A stretch of DNA of 64,000 nt, from NCBI GenBank assembly GCA_027922465.2, contig BQMF02000199.1, forward strand, positions 558,001-622,000. Reading direction: 5' to 3'. Shown here piece after piece: positions 29,990-39,975 of the stretch. The translations under genes were made by a program, and so were the position numbers. This DNA comes from Turritopsis dohrnii (taxonomy: Eukaryota > Cnidaria > Hydrozoa > Anthoathecata > Oceaniidae). The notes beneath the pieces are model-generated. The model was not told the DNA's origin and searched no databases. It worked only from the letters and a program-made list of their open reading frames with translations. Position 1 is the stretch's first letter. The number at the start of each line of letters is the position of its first letter.

Positions 29990-32906
29990 ACATCAAAACT
30001 CACCCTTGCAAAGTTGGTCCTGTTTAAAATGTGTAAATCAAGCCATCCCTTTTTCTAGTGATATCTCTGATATTAATACTCCTGCTGCCAGTAGTGGCAT
30101 GCAGGATAATAAATTGTTGACACCTGTCAAACTGTCACTTGAACAAATCAGTAATTTATCAACATTTCTCCAAGCTTATGGAAACATATATGGGAGAAGA
30201 TGAACATATTTACTGCAAATATGTTGAAGTTGACATGGGTCGCGGCGACGGAGGGGCCGGGTGGGCCCGGGCCCACCCACTTTTTTGATAAGATTTGAAT
30301 TTTTTATTTTTACCTGTATTTCTGTGCTACAAAAATTCTGAAGATAAGTGCTGTGTCCGAACCTGCAGTTCCTCGAAAACGAAAACGACCAAATTATTCA
30401 ATTCTGCAGTTTATTGAAGGAAATCCAAAACCAACCAGGAGAAGCTTATCACCCTGAAACAGCATATGACTTTTACGAAGCTACGATGCGATCGGAGCGG
30501 AACTTCATCTACTTCATACAGTTTTTAGTGACGGTCAGCCAATTGTTTTCGTCGATGTTATCGAAAAGTTTAAGTCACTGTCTCGAGAAAAAGGACTGTT
30601 AATGTCAAACATTTGCAGCCTTCTCAGAATCTTGCTAACAAGTGGAGTAACGTGTGCAACTCCAGAATAATCTTTTACAATGTTACGTAGAATAAAAAAT
30701 TGGTTTCGGTCAAGAATGACAGGGAAGGAATTTTTCCTTTATTGATGGGCCCACCCACTTCAAAATTCTCGCCGCGACCCATGGTTGAAAATTTTGAATC
30801 TCTCGCGCTGAATCCTAAAAATTGTCTTTCGTTTTTTCACAATAATGTTGCTTCTTTATCTGCACACTATGATGAGCTTAAACAACTTATGGCAATGCCT
30901 GGGTTTGACTTTGATATTATCGGAATTACTGAAACAAAGTTTAAAGAAAACCTACCTTCTTTGTGTCATTCTTTATCTGGTTACCAAACTGAGATTACTC
31001 CTTGTGAGGGCGAAAAGGGTGGAACTCTTTTATATGTGTCCGATAAAATTAAATACTCTCGTCGCACTGAATTTGAATCTATTTGCTACCTACCAAAGGA
31101 GCTTGAATCTACATTTATTGAGATTCACAGGAATAATAAAAAGAATGTCATTGTTGGTTGCATCTACAGGCATCCTAGGATGTCAGTAGAAGCATTCAAT
31201 AATGACTTCCTCTCTCCTGTCCTCCATAAAATCACCCTGGAGAATAAACTTATTGTTTTACTTGGAGATTTCAACATAGACTTGCTGAATCCTAATAATT
31301 ATTCTGATACTAGTACCTTCATGGATATAATTGGTTCTTTTTCTATGATACCCCAGATAATCCTTCCAACTCGTGTCTTCAGCAATAGTGCTACGGTTAT
31401 TGATAATATTTTTTGTTCTGTAGATTTTGTTAACACTGTGTCTGGTAATATTCTTACTGCCATCTCGGATCATCTATCACAGTTCCTGATTATTAATAAT
31501 CAGGTTAAAAGCGATCCCAACCTTTTTCGTGAAGTGCGTGACTGGTCAAAATTTAATTCTGATGCATTTTTGGCTGCAATAAATTCTTATGACTGGAACG
31601 AAATAATTAAACCTGAACTCTCTGATGTTAATTATAGTTTCAACAGCTTTTATGACTCTATTAACAATTTGATTGAGGATTAATTAATTAGAGTGCGTTT
31701 GCATGGCCTTCCCAAAGCAGGCAATCCCTGGATGACAAAAGGTATTCTCTGCTCTATGAAAATTCGTGATAATTTACATAAAAACTTTCTTTCTGCTAAA
31801 AATCCACAACAAAAAGCTTTCTATCTTGAAAGATTTAAAAGATATCGCAACTCCATTGTATCACTTTGCAGAACCAGCAAAAAAAAAACCATTACTTATC
31901 TTACTTTCGTGAAAATAGCAACAATATGGCCAAAGTTTGGAAAGGCATCAACTCACTTCTTGCTAAAAATGTATCTGTACCTCCTCCAACTACCCTGTTG
32001 ATTGATGGTAAATCGGAAACCAACCCTCAAGTTATTGCAAACACCTTTAATAGCTTCTATGCCTCTTTCGCTGACAAGTTAAGGGCTAATATACCATGCA
32101 CTCCAAAATCTTTCACTGCATTTCTAAAGAACCCTAATCCTAACTCTTTATTTCTTTCGCCTGTTACAAGAGAAGATGTACTCAACTGCATAAGCTCCCT
32201 AGATGGTTCTAAGGCAAGTGGACCTTGCAGTATACCTCCTCGTGTCTTAAACTTAATTGATAGTATTGTGGCCCAGCCTATTTCTGAATTAGTTAATTTA
32301 TCTTTTGTTTGTGGAATCTACCCTGAAAGACTAAAAAATCCTAAAGTTCTACCTGTCTACAAAAAGAACTCTAAGCTTTTATGCAATAATTACAGACCTA
32401 TTTCATTATTATCTAATCTGGATAAAATTTATGAGAAACTGATTTATCAACAAGTTTATCAATTTCTTCAATCCACTAAAGTTATTTATCCCCATCAGTT
32501 TGGATTCAGGAAAAAATATTCCACATCTCATGCTATACTCAATATGACACAAAAAATTATGGATGCCCTGGACAAGGGGAATTATGGCTGTGGCGTATTC
32601 GTTGATCTCCAGAAAGCATTCGATACAGTTGATCACGAAATCTTATTGAAAAAATTATTTCATTACGGCATAAGAGGCAAGCCATTAGATCTTTTTAGAT
32701 CATATCTAACTAACCGTACTCAATTTGTAGCGTTAAATGGAGTTTCCTCCAGTATAGCTATTGTCAGACACGGTGTCCCCCAAGGCTCTGTCCTTGGGCC
32801 GTTATTATTTTTGTTGTATATTAATGATTTAAATGTTGCTATTAGGTTTTCTGTTGTTCACCACTTTGCTGATGACACGAATCTCCTTCACTTCAGCCTC
32901 CACTAG
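29990..32906 (+). pseudogene. Inner LINE: zinc-finger remnant, endonuclease and reverse transcriptase
   Basis: The first segment (29990-30233) shows the end of a PHD-like finger (WSCLKCVNQAIPF). It joins, across the hAT insertion, in frame to FHNNVASLSAH at the endonuclease start. GITETKF, GDFNIDLLNP and SDHLSQF carry the metal-binding and histidine residues of the nuclease. One stop at 31681 and one frameshift near 31885 separate it from a long reverse transcriptase: NYRPISLLSNLDKIYEK, HQFGFRKK, DLQKAFDTVDHE, GVPQGSVLGPLLF and the catalytic FADD. The frame ends at 32906, soon after FADD, so the thumb region is missing. Confidence 0.85.
30234..30783 (+). mobile_element. Internally deleted hAT-like transposon
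   Basis: It has a perfect 15-bp terminal inverted repeat (CATGGGTCGCGGCGA) and is flanked by GTTGA on both sides (30229-30233 and 30784-30788). Removing the element and one GTTGA restores the LINE frame exactly, so the 5-bp duplication is the real target site. Inside, a broken frame shows a basic RKRKRPNYSILQF-like start, and later ICSLLRILLTSGVTCATPE(stop)SF with LRRIKNWFRSRM, the hAT dimerisation region. The catalytic core is deleted. Five-base duplications are known for some hAT clades; most make 8. Confidence 0.75.
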
Positions 32907-33345
32907 AGGCCTCATTAACTCCCGTCTTGTGCACACCTCTAGTTATGGCCTCAAATCTGTAAGACACCAGTCTATGTTATCTTGGCAATTTTGATATGAC
33001 TTAGTCAACACTTTTAAACTGATGGATTTGTCTTTGCCAAAGCTGAAATCTACTTTGAAATCTACTTTTCTAAATTCCTATTGATTGTTTTGTGATTGAT
33101 CTGCTTCACCCTAAACACACTCATGAACTGATATTTGAGCTGTCTTTCTGCCTTCTTTTTGTTTGTCCTGTCCTGTAGCCTCCTGTAGTTGTTTTGTGAT
33201 GTCCATGGTGTCCGTCACACTTGCTAGTTTTGGCTAATTATGGCGGTCTCCATTATAGATTGCCTGTCTTGGTGGTAGTATTTATATTGTATATTTTTTA
33301 GTAATCTATAGAAATATATGTGAATTGATTGATTGATTGATTGAT

Positions 33346-34272
33346 TGGAAATGGTTTTTGGTATTCCACAAGGTTCTGTTTTAGGTCCTCTTCTTTCTTA
33401 CATATTTTTGAATGACCTCTTCCTCTTTATCCAAAACTTTGCTGACGACAACACTCTTTTTACCTGTGGAGACTCTTTAGAAGATGTTATCACTATACTT
33501 AAAAGGGAAACCAAAAACATGTTACAGTGGTTTAAGATTAACACAATGGCAGCAAATTCCAGAAAAGTTTCAAGTTATGTTTCTGGGTAGAGGAAAACTA
33601 GATCAAGTACGTTTTGATATTGGTAAGAATTCTTTAAAATCCAAACCGCATTTTAAACTTTTAGGGGTAACCATTGATTATAAACTGGATTTCAATATGC
33701 ATGTAGAAGGACTTTGTAAGACTGCATCACAGAAAGTTAAAGCGCTATTCCGTATTCGACCGTTTCTGAACACCATTTGCGCTAAAAGACTATGTGATGC
33801 TTATATTTTATCATCCTTTAATTATTGCCCTCTTATTTGAATGTTCGGAAGAAAACAAAACAACATGGCTATCAGCAAAATTCACAAAAGGGGGCTGTGT
33901 GCAGTCTACCAAAGTTTTAATAGTAACTTTGAAGAGTTATTGAATCTCGATCAGAGTGTCAAAATACATGTAAAGAATTTGAGGACTTTGCTGATAGAAG
34001 TATTTAAGTCAATCCATAAATTGAACCCAAAATTTATGTGGGATGTATTTCTACCTAAGATAAGTTAGTACAACCTCCGATCAGGTAACACACTGATTCT
34101 GCCCACAACAAACACTGTAAGATATGGCCAAAACTCTGTGGCCTTCAGAGGAAGTCTTCTGTGGTCAGTTTTACCTGTGCATTTTAAAAACTCACAATCT
34201 ACAGCAGAATTTAAATCAAAACTTAAAAAAGAATGGTTTGGTGAAGGCTGCAACTGCGTAAATTGCAAGTGA
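33346..34272 (+). pseudogene. Outer LINE: rest of reverse transcriptase and C-terminus
   Basis: It continues the outer LINE with GIPQGSVLGPLL, a degenerate FADDNTLF catalytic motif, the thumb, LGVTIDYKLDF, and a C-terminal region with SFNYCPLI and a final WFGEGCNCVNC cysteine motif. Breaks lie near 33560 (frameshift), 33838 and 34066 (stops). About 170 bp of untranslated sequence and the AATAAT-type tail follow. Confidence 0.8.
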
Positions 34273-34446
34273 GATTTGTGTTTTTTACTTTTCAATATTT
34301 TTCATAATTTATTCTGAACGATACTTTTATGAATTAGATTTAATATAATTTCTATAATATTTTGAATGTTGTTGGTGTCTATTAGTTCTTGTAACTATTT
34401 ATCTTTGTACCAACGAGAAATAAATAAATGATAATAATAATAATAA

Positions 34447-36449
34447 TCTGTCCGCGACAAATTTGGTTTTTGGGAGTCTTTCCCAAATAGTCGCATTGAA
34501 AGCTTCGTTTTGGTTCTGTGTCTTCCCATGAAGACAGTCCTTTAATAAAGCTTCTGAGCTCAGTTCCTTAAAAACTGGACGAACATGTTTTATCACATCT
34601 AATGGTAGGCCTTTGCCATCCTTGTAAGTTTTTGTTCCATTTGCATGGTCACGTTGAAATCCACACCAACTATCTTTGCCTTCAGGGCAGTATGCAGAGT
34701 GATAGTTATTCCCCTCTGGTGAAGCAACATGAAAGAGTGTTGCTCTTGTAGCAGCTTGCTTTTTCTTTAAGTCCCCCACGTTTTGCCTTATTGCAATACC
34801 GTAGTAGTTCTGTAGGCGGTCCACAACAACTTTGGTCAGTCTACCCCTTCCGCCCAAACCTTTCACCTTTTTCTTTAAATTTATACCTTACTGGTACTAA
34901 TTTTCGCGGGTACTAATTTTCGCGCTATTCGCGGTTTTTTCCCAAAGCCGCGAATATTTGTACCCGCGAAATTTTTAGGTTTTTGAAAACCGCGAAAATT
35001 ACTACCCGCGAATTTTTTCTGGAAAATTGAATTTCTGGCACTGCTTCACATCAGATGTTTTTAGGGGTATTCGTAGAATCGGGAAAAAATCAAAAAAGCT
35101 GAATAACCGAGAAACTAGCGAAAACTAAAGCATATTTAGTCGATTCAACCTTATTTCGTTTCCTTATTCTCGTCAAAACATTTCCATAATAACGGTAAAT
35201 CGCGAAAATTAATACCCACGAAAAATGTCAAAACAGAAAAACCGCGAAAATAAATACCCGCGAAACGTGATTTTTTTGGAAAAAAAATTTACCGCGAAAA
35301 TTAGTACCAGCGAAAATTAGTACCATTAAGGTAAGATGTGACCCAACACGCTTCTATACATGTCCTACACATTGAAGCATCTTCACTTGATGGCTATCAT
35401 AGGTATCAATTACAGCCTGGTGACTTTTGCTGTCACCATCACCATAGAGGAGAGTATACCGCAACTTATTCTGTGATATTGATCGGTTGAAGATATGTTT
35501 GGCACCTTCTACTTCCATCCCATTGGCAGAACCTTTATAGTTATAATGGCAGTTATGGGTGGATTTCCAAATGTCATAAGCTGCTGGATCAGTAAGTCTT
35601 AAAGTCTCCTTTAAAGAACAAGCCTTGCAATATCGACTGATTGGCTCAATGTCTAAAACTTTTCCTGTCTCCATGGATATTGCTGCAACGCAACCATTCA
35701 ATGATGAGTGACCCTGCCGTTGCCAAGTCCCATCTTGGTAAATTGAAGTATCCCAAACAGAGTCCCCATTTACATTTAATTTGCATCTAATATCTTCAAC
35801 AGCATCTTGCATTGATTCCTCTGCAACGGCTTTGGATATTCTAACAAATTTTTTGAACAATAGAATCATAATTCTTCGCTCTCATGGGTTTGGGCATGTC
35901 CATCAACATTGTCAACTTTTCAAGCCCTGAGTAGCCATTTCCACATGACCTCGTGGCATATACTATTCTTTTGTTGACATCAAAACTTTTATCCTGGATC
36001 TTGGAAGTGTAAAAGTCATTTTTATAATTGCATTCCGAGCACGTAACTGATAAATTGGATGCTAATCCTTTCTTCTTAGATGTGTTATCCTTCAACGTCA
36101 GTGTCATGCAGGTACAATCAGGACACCTCATGGCAGCAAATACAGAATCAAGTATCTCTGTGTCGATTATTATGTACCCAGTGATTGGATTTTTGGAGGT
36201 AGGTGTGGCAGAAGTAATTGATTCAACCTTCCTTTCTGCAATAGTTGGTGCTCTCTCTGGCGTTGTCGTTTCAGCAACAGTTGGATTATTTACATTATTT
36301 ACAGTGTCACTATTTACAGTTCCTTTGTCATTCACATTATCTACAGTTCCAATTACATTATTCACATCATCTAACAACTTCTTTTTACAAAATCCTTTCC
36401 TTCTCTTTTGGGATTTGGTTCTAAATTTTACTCTGCACATTTTCCCCAT
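34447..36449 (-). pseudogene. Mutator-like transposase gene, disrupted
   Basis: Minus strand, starting with ATG at 36449. A variable N-terminal part is followed by paired cysteines (CPDC and CSEC), NGYSGLEKL and MPKPM. After a frameshift near 35860 come EESM, YQDGTWQRQGHSSLNG, CKAC, an HNCHYNYKGSANGMEVEGAK stretch and GDGDSKS, holding likely catalytic acidic residues of this family. A nonsense codon follows LQCVGHV near 35360. The gene is then interrupted by a MITE (34891-35325) and goes on with GLGGRGRLT, NYYGIAIRQNVG, SWCGFQRD and CLHGKTQNQNEAFN. It is cut off at 34446 by the LINE tail. The missing C-terminal end is not found beyond the LINE. Confidence 0.8.
34891..35325. mobile_element. 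MITE with doubled terminal repeat and TTA target duplication
   Basis: A 435-bp element without coding capacity. Each terminus carries two tandem copies of a GGTACTAATTTTCGC unit, in inverted orientation, and more inverted copies of TACCCGCGAAA-like motifs fill the inside. TTA flanks it on both sides (34888-34890 and 35326-35328), as for PIF/Harbinger elements. The pre-insertion target TACCTTAAGGTA is itself palindromic. Removal joins the two parts of the Mutator gene without loss. Confidence 0.8.
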
Positions 36450-36834
36450 TTTTGACTACACTTGCTTACAACTTCTCACCACTTCAACTTTCAGTTTTAG
36501 CTTTTTTGAATGTGTAAATTTACGGAATGATGGTTAGCAAATAAGACAAAAAAAACCCGCCCTGATAAAATCATTTTGAATTTTGGGCAAAAGCTGAACC
36601 AAATCTATGCAAAAAAACCGTTGTTAAGGGCGTTGCTAAGGAGTCAGAATTTTGATAGGGTCTAAAAAATCCCAAAATTAGCACATTTATGGTACTAAGC
36701 CGGCTTTCTAAGGTCGAAATTCGGAATCAACGTACTTTTTTAAGCCCGAAATGACTGTTTTTGAAATTTTCAAAAAATCATGATTTTTGAGGGGGTTCAT
36801 ACCTTAATTTGTTTTTGTGTTATTGTTATTACTT
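36450..36834. other. 5' flank of the Mutator-like gene, no recognised feature
   Basis: Upstream region of the transposase gene, AT-rich and non-coding. I could not find the outer terminal inverted repeat of the Mutator-like element. Confidence 0.35.
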
Positions 36835-38280
36835 TACATTATGCTACTTGAATTATTTCTAAAATTACAGTTACGTTATTAATATATGTATATGATGTAT
36901 ATAATTATAATTACATAAAATATATATAATTATGTTAAGTAAATAAACAGATGTCCTGTGCGTATGTTGTGTTGTGAATTATGTATACACAAGCAAACGA
37001 AATAAAACACATAATCTTGTTAAATGATTTTGTTAAATATATAATGATTTTACTTAGTATCGTGAATGGGAAATTTATGCTCTTAATAATTTGTCTGTTG
37101 GTTTTACTATTTATGGCGCATAAGGCATTATCAGGAGTAATTGATATCAATTTATGAATCATTATAGTCGTTGAATATCTGGTATACTTGAAACAATGGA
37201 ACTGCTGAACCAAGACAGGAGTAACAGATGTGACCTGTTAGGCATTTGCAGCATATATGTGGTCAGGAAACTTTGATTCGAATTGGTTATCGTTCATTTG
37301 AAAGGAACATGTGACCAATTCAAGAATGTTTTATATATACAAATTGAATTTTGTTGATTGACATTTAAAGTTGCAACATAAAACTGGATGTTGTTCATCA
37401 TATCTGGGTTAAGTTACCTGAACATTTTGGCAAAGTTTAAAAGATATCTGTTATGTATTTCTTGTTGGTTTTACTTCCTAGTGTTTCTTTATGCATTCGA
37501 AAAAGCTGTGCTCCCTTGACTCGTGTTGATGAGGTAATTTATTGAAAATTATCAAAAATTAGCAATTTTCAGTTATGAAAAACTTAATATCAAGTAATGT
37601 CACAATATAAAATCAGGTTTGATAGTCTGATATTGTGTATTCAAATGATTTGGTCAGTGTGGGATGGAGATAGAAAAGAGAAGGAAAACAAAATGCTTTA
37701 TGAATCAATAATTTCCATTTCTTTTATACATAATTATAGATTCAAAAAAATTCTGACAATCATAGTGGCAAAAAGAGCACCAATAAAAATGATCTATTCT
37801 TAAAAAAAATAGCTTTTTCAAAGCATAAAGAAGCACTAGGAAGTAAAACCAACTAGAAATTCATAACAGGCATCTTCTAAACTTTGCTGAAATGTTCAGG
37901 TAACTTAACCCAGATAATCAGCAACATCCGGTTGGTTTTATGTTGCAATGTCAATCAACAAAATTCCATTTGCATGTTCCTTTCAAATGAACGATAAAAA
38001 ACATTTTGAATGTCTCTAACTACATATATGCTGAAAATGCCTGACACGTCACATTTGTTATTCCTGTCTTTCATTGTTTCAAGTACATATACCATATAAT
38101 AGTGATTTGTCTTAATTCATAAATTGATATCAATTACTCTTGATAATGCCTTATACACCTGAAATAGTAAAACCAACCACCAAATTATTAACAGCATAAA
38201 TTTCCCATTCACAATACTGAAAGTGAGCAAAATCATTTATATTTAACATATTATGAAATTATAATTATTACGTAACTATA

Positions 38281-38979
38281 CAGGGCCTATTGTTGTGCCG
38301 TGTTTTGTAACAAATAAGGCTCATTTTGTAATACCTGCCGTGTTTTGTAATAAGAACAACTCATTTTGTAATAAAGGAACGGGCGTGTTTTGTAATAAAT
38401 TTTTGCCTAGTTTTGTAATAAAGAAAAGCTGCCGCATTTTGTAATAAAGTCTGAGCTCATTTTGTAATAATGCATGTAAACTATAAGACGAAACTACAAT
38501 ACAAAATACTAACTTTTCTTGCTGGATAATATTTCCAAACTCTCCCGACCCAATGAGCGAAAAGATCTGACATACAGCTGTGTTGTGTCCTAGGTCCCAC
38601 CTAACATTTGGAGGGTACTTGGTCCCACAACTTTTGAAGAACATGGAATCTTTCTTATTGATCTTGTTTTTATTCATATAAAGCAGACTGTGCAGTAAGT
38701 GGAAGAAATGAAAAGAAAAAACGTAAAAAGGTGCATCCTTTGTCGATATCATTGACTCACGACGATCGGCTGCAAAGCTTAACAGATCAGGGTTATGATT
38801 TAGTTTATGACCCACCCGGTGATGGAAATTGCCAGTTCTCAGCATTAGGTTTTGCTTACGCCTACACCCCCTAGACGAAGCGTTTTTCTGAATTTTTAGA
38901 TAAAATCGTAATTTTGAAATTTTGAACAAGAGGCAAGCGTGCGATTATCGCACGCAATAAAGGGTCAGAATAGGCCCTG
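38281..38979. mobile_element. Small transposon with OTU remnant and subterminal TTTTGTAATAA repeats
   Basis: 699 bp with an 11-bp terminal inverted repeat (CAGGGCCTATT ... AATAGGCCCTG) and a 5-bp duplication CTATA on each side (38276-38280, 38980-38984). The other arm of the foldback shows the uninterrupted site. From 38300 to 38470 a TTTTGTAA(TAA) motif is repeated about eight times, like subterminal transposase-binding repeats. An OTU protease start lies near the other end. No transposase remains, so this is a non-autonomous derivative. Confidence 0.75.
38700..38873 (+). pseudogene. OTU-type cysteine protease fragment
   Basis: After a splice-acceptor-like tgtgcag the plus strand reads a basic stretch (RNEKKKRKK) and then LVYDPPGDGNCQFSALGFA. 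DGNCQF-S-L is the hallmark of OTU deubiquitinases, with catalytic aspartate and cysteine. Only about the first 30 residues of the domain remain, up to a stop at about 38871. OTU domains are known in several transposon proteins, so this is likely a piece of the parent transposon's protein. Confidence 0.7.
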
Positions 38980-39064
38980 CTATAATTATATTTTTAGAAA
39001 TAACTCAAGTATTTAACATGTATATGTAACTGATTTGTTTCTTAGCTCTTCGTTGTCGTTTATT

Positions 39065-39490
39065 TTCGATTATCTTATTCAATTAAAGAATTTGTAAGCT
39101 GTATAACTATTTTACCTTCAGTTATTTTTCTCAAAGTTATAAAGTTTCACCCAGACATACGTATTAAACGTAAATACTACAACGGAGTTGACTAGAATTC
39201 AAAATCAGAGAATATTTTTTAGTATAGATGGATAATATTGTCTATATACATTTTTGTTGTTAAGCAGTCTAATTTGATAACATTGTACTCTTTTAAAATA
39301 GACAAATTCTATGATGATGTTTACTATTTTGATGTCTCATTAATTTAGACATTAGAAATTATCAAAGCCACTTTTTTCTGCACACACTACCTTTACATTC
39401 TCTCCTAAGCATGAAGTTATATACGAAACATAAGCTTGCAATATAGAATTCAAAATGGGTAAATCTCTAAAAGGACCTATTATGAATAAA
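39065..39490 (-). repeat. Partial inverted copy of the 19490-20480 repeat
   Basis: Read on the minus strand, it follows about 20020-20460 of the dispersed repeat through the AGCTTATT, CACACA, TTAAGCAGTC and GTTTCACCCAGAC landmarks. No coding content. The following 39491-39703 is non-coding with nothing recognised. Confidence 0.65.
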
Positions 39491-39975
39491 ATTTTGTGGG
39501 GCAAAAAATGGTGTCACTGAACAGTAAGAAGCGAGCAAACAAAAACATCATACCGTCTTCGTGTCTAATTACCGACAGCCTTTGTAATTATGGACATGGA
39601 TCAAAACATAATTCCAACTGTCTGTAAATTAAAAACACGGCAGATCCTGTACTATCAATCAAACTGTAATAAAAAAAACTTCAGAGAGAGATAATTAAAT
39701 GCACTAGCCGCTAAGGCGTTGCCCATGTCCACCTGCTCTGTATCACTGTATCAATAAACATCAAATTTCCTTATAAACGACTCGTATAACTTGTGTTCAA
39801 CCAGAAGCAGATTCAAAGTCACAACCTCTGGTAAAACCAATCTTTTATCAGTGTAACAATACACTCAAAAGGTAGAGAGAGAAAACTTCAACTTTTTATT
39901 AGCTTTTGTTTTAAAAAAGTTACGCGCTCTAACATGGGTGCTATCAAACAGGGGGAAAATCATTTCTCTTCTTAA

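Larger units (their letters stand above)
29966..33345 (+). mobile_element. LINE (inner), inserted in the outer LINE
   Basis: A CR1-like element that begins in a zinc-finger region and ends with (TTGA)n at 33322-33346. It interrupts the outer LINE's reverse transcriptase and carries a hAT fragment at 30234-30783. After its reading frame ends at 32905 there is an untranslated 3' part of about 430 bp. It is 5'-truncated, and less decayed than the outer LINE, in keeping with a later arrival. Confidence 0.8.
28139..34446 (+). mobile_element. LINE (outer) split by another LINE
   Basis: A jockey/CR1-like LINE whose 5' part is at 28139-29965 and whose 3' part is at 33346-34446, ending in a short AATAAATGATAATAAT tail. 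The two parts join in the reverse transcriptase, between an SSLSEW stretch and GIPQGSVLGPLL, which are close neighbours in intact proteins. The 3' tail abuts a Mutator-like transposase gene, so the LINE probably inserted into that gene. It is 5'-truncated at the start of the endonuclease. Confidence 0.8.
36835..39020. repeat. Large foldback (long inverted repeat)
   Basis: The left arm (about 36835-37507) and right arm (about 37806-38280, continuing at 38985-39020) are inverted copies with roughly 80% identity by eye. Matching landmarks are GCATATATGT with its flanks, TTGATTGACATT with TTGCAACATAAAAC, and the GGTTTTACTTCCTAG block. The spacer of about 300 bp (37508-37805) codes for nothing I recognise. 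The right arm is interrupted by the element at 38281-38979. The structure resembles foldback elements or two inverted copies of one repeat. Confidence 0.75.

Noticed and set aside
38321..38929. A 202-codon minus-strand protein
   Set aside because: It arises from the antisense of the subterminal repeats and the OTU fragment; its LLQN repeats mirror the DNA repeats.
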